Assembly: GCA_905182375.1 (NCBI GenBank)
Contig: CAJJBF010000008.1
Location: 1-64,000 of the forward strand
Source of the DNA: Flammeovirgaceae bacterium UBA4465
GTDB lineage: Bacteria; Bacteroidota; Bacteroidia; Cytophagales; Cyclobacteriaceae
Direction of reading: 5' to 3'
Length of the DNA: 64,000 nt
Positions within the stretch are counted from its first letter, which is position 1; every line of letters begins with the position of its first letter. Below are positions 1 through 8,873 of this stretch, in pieces. Made by a program: the position numbers and the translations under genes. The notes under the pieces are model-generated. The model did not search any database and was not told where the DNA came from. It saw only the letters and a program-made list of their open reading frames with translations.

Positions 1-145
1 CATAATTAATAAATACTTTCCCCTTGAAGGAAAAATAAACAGCCTTATAGACATAATAAGAACTATTAACCTCAATCCAGAAGAACTCAGCGAAAACAAT
101 AGAAAATTTTTTAGTGCCATTCGCCAAAATGAACTCAAATTTTGA
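1..145 (+). CDS. C-terminal end of an unidentified protein (5' truncated by window)
   Basis: An open frame runs from base 2 to a TGA at 143-145 and gives about 47 residues, hydrophilic and Asn/Glu/Lys-rich, ending in NELKF. The stop overlaps the TTG start of the next gene by three bases, so the two are probably co-transcribed. The fragment is too short for a family assignment. The coding reading rests on the uninterrupted frame and the tight junction with the following gene. Confidence 0.5.
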   Translation, partial: IINKYFPLEGKINSLIDIIRTINLNPEELSENNRKFFSAIRQNELKF

Positions 146-903
146 AAATAACTGTTTTAGGATCTGGAACTTCGCAGGGCGTACCTGTCATCACTTGTGA
201 ATGTGAAGTCTGCAAGTCTCTGGACTTTCGCGATAAACGCTTAAGAAGCTCCATACATATTCAAACAGATAAATTAAGCTTGGTCGTGGATACAGGACCT
301 GATTTTCGTCAGCAAATGCTCAATAACCAGATCCGTTATCTAGACGCCATTCTGTATACCCATGAGCACAAAGATCATACGGCGGGGATGGATGACGTGA
401 GAAGCTTTAATTTCAAACAAAAGGCAGATATGCCCATCTATGCCAGGAAGCAAGTACTGGCCCAGCTTCGGCAAGAATTTGCCTATGTCTTTGCAGAAAA
501 AAAATATCCGGGTACCCCAAAGATTTCAGAAAATATCATCTCAAATAACTCATTTAATATCCAGGAAGTCAACATCACACCCATCAATGTCATGCATCAT
601 AAACTGCCCGTTTTTGGATTTAGAATTGGTGATTTCACCTACATCACAGATGCCAATGCCATCGATGAAAAGGAGCTTGAGAAAATAAAAGGATCAAAGA
701 TTTTGATCCTCAATGCCTTGCAAAAGAAAGAGCACCTCAGTCATTTCAATCTAGATCAGGCCCTAGCTATTGCGCAGCAAATAGGTGCTGAGCAAACCTA
801 TTTCACACATATCAGTCATACCATGGGACTTCATCGGAGCGTAGCCAAAGAACTCCCCGAAAATATTTTCTTGGCCTATGATGGGCTAAAGTTGGATGTA
901 TAA
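142..903 (+). CDS. MBL-fold metallohydrolase, PhnP-like
   Basis: 253 residues with the metallo-beta-lactamase fold signature. The metal-binding HEHKDH motif lies at about residues 74-79, preceded by VVDTGPDFRQQ, where Asp50 starts the typical D-x-G segment. A late His-rich HISHTMGLH supplies further metal ligands. The N-terminal GSGTSQGVP and the Cys pattern near residues 19-24 are typical of the PhnP/cyclic-phosphodiesterase branch, which hydrolyses small phosphodiesters. The substrate cannot be told here, as there are no phn genes nearby. The start is TTG at 142, chosen because MKITVLGSGTSQG is the usual N-terminus of this family. The stop TAA overlaps the next ATG by one base (TAATG), so it is translationally coupled to the NFACT gene. 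Confidence 0.85.
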   Translation: MKITVLGSGTSQGVPVITCECEVCKSLDFRDKRLRSSIHIQTDKLSLVVDTGPDFRQQMLNNQIRYLDAILYTHEHKDHTAGMDDVRSFNFKQKADMPIYARKQVLAQLRQEFAYVFAEKKYPGTPKISENIISNNSFNIQEVNITPINVMHHKLPVFGFRIGDFTYITDANAIDEKELEKIKGSKILILNALQKKEHLSHFNLDQALAIAQQIGAEQTYFTHISHTMGLHRSVAKELPENIFLAYDGLKLDV

Positions 904-2426
904 TGTACCATAATTATTATTTTATAAATCGACTTTCAAAAAAATTAAGCACCCTGCTCACCGGGGCACATCTCACGGCATGCTTCAGTCAAAATAAAAA
1001 TGAGCTAATTTTTGGATTTACATTATTAGATAATAGTCCTTTTTACATCCAAGCCAATTTAGACAGTCAACTTAATCTGTGGTGCTTTCCGGAAGTGTTC
1101 AATAGAGCCAAAAAAAATAGTGTTAATCTTTTTGAATCAATCATTGGGGAAAAAATCCTCGCCGTTAACCAAACACATTTTGATCGGTCCTTTGAACTAT
1201 TATTAAATGATCATAGCGCGCTCTTGTTCCAATTGTATGGTCGCAGATCAAACATCAGTTTAATCAACAAAAGCAAAGCCCCCCAGTCGTTTAAATCTAA
1301 ACTAATGGCTCCCAATGATTCCCAATCCTTGGCGCGCGACATTGATGTATCAACATTAAATGAAGAAAGCCTTGAGGCATTGGAAAAGACGTTTGATCAG
1401 GATATAAAGACTCACCTTAAAAGCAACACGCAATACGAGCAGCTGAATTTTAATGAGAAAAAAGCATTTATACCTGCCTTTATTGAATCCATGAATACTG
1501 CGCACCTATTTGTTACAGATCAGGGCCTACCCAAGATCAGCTTATTTGATACCGAACATCATTGCTTCAAAAGTGATGATCCCATCATCGCTTGCAATGA
1601 ACTCTACAAAATATTTACCCAAAAATATTTAACTCAGCAGAAAAAGGATGGAATCACGCGCGAACTCAACAAAAAACGAAAACAAGCTGCTAATTATATA
1701 GAGAAGAGTGAAGCAAAAATTGCCCATTTAAGGGACCGAAGAAGTCTTGAGGAAATCGCCCACATTATCATGGCCAATCTACATAATATCAATCCAAACG
1801 ATGCCCAAATTGAAGTTCCAGATCTTTATCATGAGACCGCTAATATAACCATCAAATTGAAACCGCAGATTTCTCCCCAAAAAAATGCAGAAATACTTTA
1901 CAGAAAGTCTAAAAATCAAAGGCTTGAAATCAACAACATCACAGAAAACATAGTAGCTAAGAAAAAAGTCATCCGACAACTCGATCAGAAAATAGCGGCC
2001 ATTGAACTCACCAAGGACTGGAAAGCGCTCCAACGCTTAATCAAAGCAACTCCTTCGGATGCGCCTGCCAAGGACCTCCCTTTCAATACTTTTTCAATGA
2101 CTGATTACAGCATTTACGTAGGTAGAAATAATAAATCCAATGATGTTTTAACCTTTGATTATGCAAAAAAAGGCGACCTATGGCTCCATGTTAAAGATGC
2201 TCCAGGCTCGCATGTGGTCATAAAAAAACAAGGTATTCTGCCCATTCCCAAGCCTGTTATTGAAAGGGCCGCAGCGCTAGCAGCCTATTTCTCTAAAAGA
2301 AAAACAGAAAACATGGCACCCGTCATATATACTGAAAGAAAATATGTCAGAAAGATTAAAGGAAGTCTCCCGGGACAAGTAGCCGTCATGAAAGAAAAGG
2401 TACTATTGGTTCAACCCAAACTTTAA
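903..2426 (+). CDS. NFACT family protein, RqcH-like ribosome quality control factor
   Basis: 507 residues in the NFACT order: NFACT-N domain (about 1-225), charged coiled-coil arm (about 235-385) and NFACT-R/DUF814 domain (about 401-507) with GDLWLHVKDAPGSHVVI. Bacterial members (RqcH) bind stalled 50S-peptidyl-tRNA complexes and add C-terminal alanine tails. They were once annotated as fibronectin-binding proteins. A Asp-Arg pair at 94-95 in HFDRSF sits where the DR motif needed for tRNA recruitment is found in Firmicute RqcH, and GRRSNI near 113-118 matches the family's GRxSNI. These alignments are by eye. The gene starts inside the stop of the MBL-fold gene and its last four bases overlap the end of convergent pyk. 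Confidence 0.88.
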   Translation: MYHNYYFINRLSKKLSTLLTGAHLTACFSQNKNELIFGFTLLDNSPFYIQANLDSQLNLWCFPEVFNRAKKNSVNLFESIIGEKILAVNQTHFDRSFELLLNDHSALLFQLYGRRSNISLINKSKAPQSFKSKLMAPNDSQSLARDIDVSTLNEESLEALEKTFDQDIKTHLKSNTQYEQLNFNEKKAFIPAFIESMNTAHLFVTDQGLPKISLFDTEHHCFKSDDPIIACNELYKIFTQKYLTQQKKDGITRELNKKRKQAANYIEKSEAKIAHLRDRRSLEEIAHIIMANLHNINPNDAQIEVPDLYHETANITIKLKPQISPQKNAEILYRKSKNQRLEINNITENIVAKKKVIRQLDQKIAAIELTKDWKALQRLIKATPSDAPAKDLPFNTFSMTDYSIYVGRNNKSNDVLTFDYAKKGDLWLHVKDAPGSHVVIKKQGILPIPKPVIERAAALAAYFSKRKTENMAPVIYTERKYVRKIKGSLPGQVAVMKEKVLLVQPKL

Positions 2427-3877
2427 ATCTCTTTGATTTTAATCATATTGGCATGTCCGTCCCAATGTTTGGGCATCGAAGAAGTAGTAATGTAAATATC
2501 TCCTTTAGTCATTAAGTTTTTTTCCAAAAGTATAGCCTCAATGTCACTGAGCGTATCATTGATAGAAGTCTCTTTATCATAAAAAAGTCCTTTGACTCCC
2601 CAAACCAAATTCATTTGCGTAAGCAAGGCCTTATTATTGGTTACCAAAAAGATAGGGCAATTGGGCCGATACATGGCCACTCGATACCCACTGTATCCAG
2701 ATTTACTCATCGTTACCATTGCTTTTGCATCACTGTCCTCAACCAGCGCGCAAGCCGACTTAATCAACATATCACTGAGCTGAGAACCTTCTCCTGAATT
2801 ATCAAAGTCGTTTGTTTTATTGTAAAAAGCACTTCCCGCATGCTCAATATTTGCGATCGTATTGGCCATCGCCCGCACGGCTTCCACCGGATATTTACCG
2901 GAAGCAGACTCCGCCGAGAGCATGACAGCATCTGTTCCATCGAGTATCGCATTGGCGACATCATTGGTTTCTGCTCTTGTCGGTCTAGGATTATCAACCA
3001 TACTTTCCATCATCTGGGTCGCCACGATGACAGGTTTACCTGATTGGTTACATTTCTCGATGATCTTTTTTTGCCAAATAGGTACCTGTTCACCGGGGAT
3101 TTCAACTCCTAAATCACCTCTGGCCACCATAACCCCATCTGTTGCAGCTATAATTTCATCAATGTTTTCTAAGGCTTCAGGCTTTTCAACTTTGGCAATG
3201 ATTTTAGTACGACTCCCAGCATCTTCCATCATCTTGCGCAGCTCTGTGATATCACTGGCTTTTCTTACAAAAGACAAAGCCACCCAGTCTAAATTTTGCC
3301 TTAAACCATATTCAAGATCCGCATGATCTTTCTCTGTCAATGAAGGTGCGGAAACTACCGTATTAGGCAGGTTAATTCCTTTTCTAGACTTCAAGGTACC
3401 TCCATAAACCACTTCAGTATGGACATCTTCTCCCTGGACTAAGGTGACTTTTACTTCTAAGTTCCCATCATCTATGAGTATAGAATCCCCTATGTTAACA
3501 TCCTTGGCGAGTAATTTATATGATGTACTGACCTTATCTTTTGTACCCAGCACATCATTTGTAGTAATGATTAAGGTCTGGCCTTCAATAATTTCAACGC
3601 CGCCATTTTCAACTTGATCTACACGAATTTTAGGCCCTTGTAGATCTTGCAGCAATGCAATGTGTGTTCCTAATTCTGCATTGATCTCACGCACCATATC
3701 AATGGTTTTATGATGATCTTCGTGGGTGCCATGAGAGAAATTCAATCTGAAAACATCTGCGCCTGCCTTAATTAGTTCAATTAATATTTCTTTTTCTCTG
3801 GAAGCCGGACCCACCGTCGCTATGATTTTTGCTTTTTGGTGTACTCCTTGCATCCAATTTTTATCAGTGTAAGACAT
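2423..3877 (-). CDS. pyk: pyruvate kinase
   Basis: 484 residues, the usual length for a bacterial pyruvate kinase, which converts PEP and ADP to pyruvate and ATP at the end of glycolysis. Visible motifs are KIIATVGPAS at the N-terminus, FRLNFSHG with the substrate-binding Arg and Asn, MVARGDLGVEIP, VIVATQMMESM and the PTRAETNDVANA/GTDAVMLSAESA signatures of the barrel. The C-terminal allosteric domain follows. The N-terminus overlaps the end of the IPExxxVDY gene by 14 bases, a conserved Bacteroidota arrangement. The 3' end overlaps the convergent NFACT gene by four bases, so there is no room for a separate terminator. pckA at 53.3 kb runs the opposing gluconeogenic step. Confidence 0.97.
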   Translation of the reverse strand: MSYTDKNWMQGVHQKAKIIATVGPASREKEILIELIKAGADVFRLNFSHGTHEDHHKTIDMVREINAELGTHIALLQDLQGPKIRVDQVENGGVEIIEGQTLIITTNDVLGTKDKVSTSYKLLAKDVNIGDSILIDDGNLEVKVTLVQGEDVHTEVVYGGTLKSRKGINLPNTVVSAPSLTEKDHADLEYGLRQNLDWVALSFVRKASDITELRKMMEDAGSRTKIIAKVEKPEALENIDEIIAATDGVMVARGDLGVEIPGEQVPIWQKKIIEKCNQSGKPVIVATQMMESMVDNPRPTRAETNDVANAILDGTDAVMLSAESASGKYPVEAVRAMANTIANIEHAGSAFYNKTNDFDNSGEGSQLSDMLIKSACALVEDSDAKAMVTMSKSGYSGYRVAMYRPNCPIFLVTNNKALLTQMNLVWGVKGLFYDKETSINDTLSDIEAILLEKNLMTKGDIYITTSSMPKHWDGHANMIKIKEI

Positions 3878-4289
3878 TCTCTTTATTTTTTATTTTATTT
3901 ATATCTAGACGTGCCAAATAATCAATTTTATCAATTACTCGCAAATTATTTACCAACATTTGCAAATCAAAATGATCAATTTTAGATTCTAATTTCAGAA
4001 AATAATCAAATTGACTTAATTCGGGCAACAAAAGAGGGCTCTCGAAAGAAGAAATAATTAGTCGATTACTTAAAAGTGTATAAGTGTGTTGCTCTGATTT
4101 ACAAATATAGTTTGAAATGATCATTTCTGAGTCATTATTAAGGTCAATATGGAGATCTGCAACTTTTACAAAATGAAAAACACCACTTTGATTTAAGTGC
4201 CAAGCAAGGCTGTATTCTTTGATACTTGAAACGATGCCGAGCAATATGAAGCTATAATCCAGTTGAACAACGAGCTTATTCTTTTTCAT
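3864..4289 (-). CDS. IPExxxVDY family protein
   Basis: 141 residues, no signal peptide. The family is named from a short motif around a Pro-Glu and a Asp-Tyr pair. Here it reads LLPELSQFDYFLKL near residues 86-99, so the motif is degenerate (Leu for Ile, Phe for Val). The function is unknown. In Bacteroidota genomes the gene is characteristically found directly upstream of pyk, as here with a 14-base overlap, which suggests a link to pyruvate kinase expression or activity. The start is the ATG at 4289, followed by MKKNKLVVQLDYSFILLGI, a typical N-terminus. The identification rests mainly on the neighbourhood plus the partial motif. Confidence 0.75.
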   Translation of the reverse strand: MKKNKLVVQLDYSFILLGIVSSIKEYSLAWHLNQSGVFHFVKVADLHIDLNNDSEMIISNYICKSEQHTYTLLSNRLIISSFESPLLLPELSQFDYFLKLESKIDHFDLQMLVNNLRVIDKIDYLARLDINKIKNKENVLH

Positions 4290-4475
4290 TTATCTATTTT
4301 CAAAAAGCAAATATTTTTTATGAAGCCAAGATTTAGAGTTTATGCTTTTATGGTTAAATTAGAGATTAAAATTACAAAAATAAATACCCTCATCATCACT
4401 TGGATAAATCAAAGAGTTTGAATTTACATCGGATATGTATTTCTTTGCAAAGATTTTAAATTAAACATTAAAGAA

Positions 4476-4712
4476 ATGTCAGAAATTGCTCAAAAAGTAA
4501 CGGCGATCATTATAGATAAGCTAGGTGTTGAAGAGCCTGAGGTAACTACCGAAGCCAGCTTCACCAATGATCTGGGAGCCGACTCCCTTGATACAGTAGA
4601 ATTAATCATGGAATTTGAAAAAGAATTTAATATTTCCATCCCTGACGACCAAGCTGAAAACATCGGTACGGTAGGACAGGCAATTACTTATTTGGAAGAA
4701 AACGTTAAATAA
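4476..4712 (+). CDS. acpP: acyl carrier protein
   Basis: 78 residues, acidic. The phosphopantetheine attachment motif [10 protein letters not shown] places the modified serine at position 37. It carries growing acyl chains in type II fatty acid synthesis. It is the first gene of the plus-strand run acpP-fabF-rnc-nadE, with fabF starting 16 bases later. This is the conserved arrangement in Bacteroidota and many other bacteria. The upstream divergent region to the IPExxxVDY gene is 186 bases, AT-rich, and has TTTG at 4417-4420 and a TTTG ending at 4447, but the -7 element deviates from TAnnTTTG. Confidence 0.97.
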   Translation: MSEIAQKVTAIIIDKLGVEEPEVTTEASFTNDLGADSLDTVELIMEFEKEFNISIPDDQAENIGTVGQAITYLEENVK

Positions 4713-4728
4713 GTTCAGTTCAATACAA

Positions 4729-5982
4729 ATGGAATTAAAACGTGTAGTTATAACAGGGGTTGGCGCCCTAACACCCATTGGCAACAATAGAGAAGAATAT
4801 TGGTCAAATTTAGCAAAGGGTACTAATGGCGCTGGTCCCATCACACGTTTCGATCCAGAAAAATTCAGAACAAAGTTTGCCTGTGAGATAAAGAACTTTG
4901 ATATCCTTGATCACTTAAATAGAAAAGAGATCAGAAAAATGGATCCAAATACCCAATTTGGAATGGTCGTAGGCGAAGAAGCTATCAAAGATTGTGGCAT
5001 CAACTTGGAAACTATAGACAAAGATTCCGTAGGTGTTATTTGGGGATCTGGAATCGGAGGATTGAAAACATTTCAAGAAGAAGCCATTGCTTACGGATTG
5101 GGAGACGGTACCCCTAGATTTAACCCGTTTTTCATACCTAAAATGATCATTGACATTACTCCAGGTCTACTCTCCATCAAATATGGGTTTAGAGGTCCCA
5201 ACTATGCAACAGTATCTGCATGTGCTTCCTCTAATCATGCCATTTATGACAGCTTTACTTACATAAGATTAGGTAAGTCTAAAATGATCTTAACTGGGGG
5301 CTCAGAAGCTGGGGTACAAATTGCTTCCATGGGTGGTTTCAATGCCATGAAAGCCCTTTCGGAGCGCAATGATGATCCATTAACCGCGTCAAGACCCTAC
5401 GATAAAGACCGGGATGGTTTTGTTTTGGGTGAAGGAGCTGGTGCCCTCATGCTTGAAGAACTGGGACATGCCAAAGCAAGGGGAGCTAAGATATACGCGG
5501 AAGTTTTGGGAGGTGGAATGTCTGCAGATGCTTACCACATTACCGCACCTCACCCTGAGGGAACAGGAATTACCAAAGTCATGCAATATGCCCTCGAAGA
5601 GGCAGGCTTGAATGGAAATGAAATAGATTATGTAAATACCCACGGCACTTCTACGCCTTTGGGAGATTCTGGAGAAATAAAAGCCATTCAAAGAGTTTAC
5701 GGCGACCATGCCTACGACCTAAATATCAGTTCGACCAAGTCCATGACGGGACATCTGCTGGGAGCGGCAGGAGCCATTGAGGCCATTGCCTGCCTTATGG
5801 CCATTGAAAAAGGAGTCATCCCTCCTACGATCAATCATTTTACAGATGATCCTGAGATTGATGCCAGACTCAACCTAACCTTTGATAAGGCTCAGAAAAG
5901 GAATGTGGATATTGTCATGAGCAACACCTTTGGGTTTGGAGGTCATAATACCTCACTTATTTTAGGTAAATACAAAGCTTAG
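4729..5982 (+). CDS. fabF: beta-ketoacyl-ACP synthase II
   Basis: 417 residues, thiolase-fold elongating condensing enzyme of fatty acid synthesis. The catalytic triad is visible: Cys165 in TVSACASSNH, His305 in NTHGTSTPLGD and His342 in KSMTGHLLGAAG. The C-terminal NTFGFGGHN is the usual Gly-rich end. It follows acpP by 16 bases and its TAG shares one base with the GTG start of rnc, so all three are probably one operon. Confidence 0.97.
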   Translation: MELKRVVITGVGALTPIGNNREEYWSNLAKGTNGAGPITRFDPEKFRTKFACEIKNFDILDHLNRKEIRKMDPNTQFGMVVGEEAIKDCGINLETIDKDSVGVIWGSGIGGLKTFQEEAIAYGLGDGTPRFNPFFIPKMIIDITPGLLSIKYGFRGPNYATVSACASSNHAIYDSFTYIRLGKSKMILTGGSEAGVQIASMGGFNAMKALSERNDDPLTASRPYDKDRDGFVLGEGAGALMLEELGHAKARGAKIYAEVLGGGMSADAYHITAPHPEGTGITKVMQYALEEAGLNGNEIDYVNTHGTSTPLGDSGEIKAIQRVYGDHAYDLNISSTKSMTGHLLGAAGAIEAIACLMAIEKGVIPPTINHFTDDPEIDARLNLTFDKAQKRNVDIVMSNTFGFGGHNTSLILGKYKA

Positions 5983-6728
5983 TGCTTTTTCGTAATTTAG
6001 CGAGCCTACGTCACCTATTTTTATCAAAAAAAGAACGCGTTTTTTTAAACGCCATCCAATCCATCACCGGCCAACTTGTTTACAATGTTGGCCTCTACAA
6101 ATTAGCGGTAAACCACAGCAGTGCTGCTGCCGTAAATTTCCACGGAATCAAAGAGTCCAATGAAAGATTAGAATATCTAGGCGATGCGGTGCTAGGCATG
6201 GTCGTAGCAGACTACCTGTTCACCCAATTTCCTTTTAAAGATGAAGGATTTCTGACAGAAATCAGATCAAAAATTGTCAATAGAGAATCCCTCAATCTGC
6301 TTTCAAGAAAAATAGGTTTGAATCAACTGATTAAATATCATAAGAATCAGTACGCGGTCATGCCTAAATCAATTTTTGGTGATTCTTTGGAAGCATTAGT
6401 TGGGGCCGTTTATAGAGATAAAGGGTTTTCGAAATGCCGCAAATTTATCATTGAAAAAATCATACTTGCCCATTATGATTTGGATGAGTTAATACACACC
6501 ACCACCAATCATAAAAGTAAACTGATTGAGTGGGCACAAAAAGAAAATAAACAAATCTCCTTTAAAGCACTCGATTTAAACGACTCAATTAAGAAAAAAC
6601 AATTTACCACACAAGTAGTCATTGACGAACAAGTTTACGAAATTGGCTATGGGTTAAGTAAAAAAAAGGCAGCGCAAGATGCTGCGAGGAGGACTTTAGA
6701 AGTATTGGAAGAGCAAATCGATGAGTAG
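5982..6728 (+). CDS. rnc: ribonuclease III
   Basis: 248 residues. The RNase III signature ERLEYLGDAVLG lies at about 61-72 and carries acidic metal ligands. A second acidic segment is FGDSLEALVGAVY. A double-stranded RNA-binding domain occupies about 175-243 and ends with KKKAAQDAARRTLEVL. It cleaves double-stranded RNA in rRNA maturation and mRNA turnover. The start is GTG at 5982, one base into the fabF stop. The acpP-fabF-rnc order is conserved well beyond this phylum. The 3' end overlaps nadE by eight bases. Confidence 0.95.
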   Translation: MLFRNLASLRHLFLSKKERVFLNAIQSITGQLVYNVGLYKLAVNHSSAAAVNFHGIKESNERLEYLGDAVLGMVVADYLFTQFPFKDEGFLTEIRSKIVNRESLNLLSRKIGLNQLIKYHKNQYAVMPKSIFGDSLEALVGAVYRDKGFSKCRKFIIEKIILAHYDLDELIHTTTNHKSKLIEWAQKENKQISFKALDLNDSIKKKQFTTQVVIDEQVYEIGYGLSKKKAAQDAARRTLEVLEEQIDE

Positions 6729-8556
6729 AATTTTGCGTATTGGAGGCGCCTGCCTAAACCAAATTCCAATGGATTGGGACCATAATTTGAAAAACATTAA
6801 AGATGTCTTTCAAGAAGCTCAAAAAAATAACATTGAGCTGTTGTGTCTTCCCGAACTCTGTATTACCGGATATGGCTGTGAAGACATGTTTTTAAGTACC
6901 TGGCTTTGTGAGACCGCACAGGCCAAATTGATTGAACTCCTCCCTTTCACCTCGGGCCTCACTACCTCTCTGGGTTTGCCCGTCCGATTTGAAGGCGAAA
7001 TCTATAACTGTATTGCGATTATTAAAGATAAGAAAATTCTCGGTGTTTATGCCAAACATAATTTAGCGAATGACGGCATTCACTATGAAAAAAGATGGTT
7101 CTCCTCTTGGCCCTACCATAAAATAGAAACTTTAAATATTACCGGTCAATCTGTTCAGATCGGTGCTATTTCCATAGAAATAAAAAATATAAAGATTGGA
7201 TTTGAAATTTGTGAAGATGCTTGGCAAGAAGATCGTCCCGCCAATCATTTAGCCACCCAAGGGATTGAACTCATACTCAATCCAAGCGCCAGCCATTTTG
7301 CTTTCGAAAAAGAAAAATACAGAGAACAACTGGTGGTCTCTAGTTCAAAAAAATTCAATTGCACCTACCTTTATACCAATCTACTTGGCAATGAAGCCGG
7401 TAGAATGATTTATGATGGCGATATTTTAATTGCTCAAAATGGAAATTTGATTGGACATAATACCCGATTTTCCTTCAAACCCTTCAATATACTCTATTGT
7501 GAGGTGGACTTTGATAGCCAAACCTCCTCCACAAATATAAAGAAAGATTATACGGGCAAACTCGAAGAAATGAGTCAAGCACTGCCCTTAGCCCTTTTTG
7601 ATTACTTAATAAAAAGTAAAAACAAAGGGTTTGTACTCTCCTTGAGTGGGGGCGCTGATTCGAGCACTATTGCCATCATGGTACGTAGAATGGTGGAATT
7701 GGCCATTCAAGAATTAGGAATTACAACGGTAATAAAAAGGCTAAAGCTCCCTGTCGACTTAAAAAATATCAAGGAGATAATGGCTTCAATAATGGTTACT
7801 GCTTATCAAGGTACTCAAAACTCCTCTGCAGAAACCGCAGCCTCCGCACGGAAATTAGCTAAGTTCATAGGTGCTACCCATTATGAGTGGAACATTGATA
7901 ACCAGGTCAAAGGATATTGCGATACCATTGAGGATGCCATTGGGAGAAAACTCACTTGGGATCAAGATGACATCACCCTACAAAATATCCAAGCTCGAAG
8001 TAGATCTCCCATCATTTGGATGTTGGCGAATATCAATCATTCCTTATTACTAACCACCTCCAATAGAAGCGAAGGTGATGTAGGCTATACGACTATGGAC
8101 GGTGATACCAGTGGAAGTATCTCACCTATTGCTGCGGTAGATAAGTATTTTATTATGGAGTGGCTAAGATATGCCGAAACTACCTTAAACTATACCGCAC
8201 TGAGTCACGTAAACAACCTTGCCCCTACAGCAGAACTGAGACCTCTAAATAAAAAACAAGAAGATGAAACAGATCTCATGCCTTACAAGGTTTTAGTGAA
8301 AATTGAACGATGGGCCATCCAACATAAATATTCTCCCTCCATGATCTACGAAAAAATGCAGCCCCAATATGGGACAGGTATTAAAAGTTGGATCAAGAAA
8401 TTTTTTAGACTTTGGTCTATTAATCAATGGAAAAGAGAACGGCTAGCACCAAGCTTTCATATGGATGCCTTTAATGTAGATCCAAGGACTTGGTGTAGAT
8501 TCCCCATCTTATCTAGTGGATTCAAAGAAGAATTGGATGAACTGGATAAAATATGA
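6721..8556 (+). CDS. nadE: NAD+ synthase, glutamine-hydrolysing
   Basis: 611 residues, a two-domain enzyme that makes NAD+ from deamido-NAD+, glutamine and ATP. The N-terminal nitrilase-fold glutaminase domain (about 1-270) shows the Glu-Lys-Cys triad: Glu45 in LCLPELCITGYG, Lys112 in YAKHNLA and Cys164 in GFEICEDAW. The synthase domain follows with the ATP pyrophosphatase loop LSLSGGADSST near residue 310 and TTSNRSEGDVGYTT further on. The length is normal for the Bacteroidota form. The ATG at 6721 overlaps rnc by eight bases. Convergent yidD begins two bases after the stop. Confidence 0.95.
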   Translation: MSRILRIGGACLNQIPMDWDHNLKNIKDVFQEAQKNNIELLCLPELCITGYGCEDMFLSTWLCETAQAKLIELLPFTSGLTTSLGLPVRFEGEIYNCIAIIKDKKILGVYAKHNLANDGIHYEKRWFSSWPYHKIETLNITGQSVQIGAISIEIKNIKIGFEICEDAWQEDRPANHLATQGIELILNPSASHFAFEKEKYREQLVVSSSKKFNCTYLYTNLLGNEAGRMIYDGDILIAQNGNLIGHNTRFSFKPFNILYCEVDFDSQTSSTNIKKDYTGKLEEMSQALPLALFDYLIKSKNKGFVLSLSGGADSSTIAIMVRRMVELAIQELGITTVIKRLKLPVDLKNIKEIMASIMVTAYQGTQNSSAETAASARKLAKFIGATHYEWNIDNQVKGYCDTIEDAIGRKLTWDQDDITLQNIQARSRSPIIWMLANINHSLLLTTSNRSEGDVGYTTMDGDTSGSISPIAAVDKYFIMEWLRYAETTLNYTALSHVNNLAPTAELRPLNKKQEDETDLMPYKVLVKIERWAIQHKYSPSMIYEKMQPQYGTGIKSWIKKFFRLWSINQWKRERLAPSFHMDAFNVDPRTWCRFPILSSGFKEELDELDKI

Positions 8557-8558
8557 TT

Positions 8559-8780
8559 CTAAGGAACAGGATCGTGTCCACTCCGCCCCCAAGGATGACA
8601 AGCAGAGAACCTTTGAGCAGCTAAAAATAATCCTTTGAATGCTCCATGCTTTATAATGGCCTCTTTGGCATAATGAGAACACGTTGGGGTAAACCTACAG
8701 GAACTTGGTAAAAATGGAGAAATGCTGAGTTGATAGATAACAATGGGTAAGGTCAACAACTTGCGAAAAAGCATCTTCAT
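8559..8780 (-). CDS. yidD: membrane protein insertion efficiency factor YidD
   Basis: 73 residues. The family pattern is clear: a N-terminal amphipathic helix (LPIVIYQLSISPFLPSSCRF), then TPTCSHYAKEAI and a C-terminal GRSGHDPVP with conserved Cys. YidD is a small membrane-surface protein that aids YidC-dependent insertion. Here it is not beside rnpA or yidC but sits alone, convergent with nadE and two bases from it. Confidence 0.93.
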   Translation of the reverse strand: MKMLFRKLLTLPIVIYQLSISPFLPSSCRFTPTCSHYAKEAIIKHGAFKGLFLAAQRFSACHPWGRSGHDPVP

Positions 8781-8873
8781 GATGCAATACTAGAGAATTG
8801 ATTTGGTCTAATCAATATTTTTAGTTCTGTTTGCGTTCTTAATTGGGAAGATACTACGCTTGAACACATCAGC

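Noticed and set aside
2592..3326. Plus-strand open frames opposite pyk
   Set aside because: They are antisense shadows of a fully conserved pyruvate kinase with no family features or start context.
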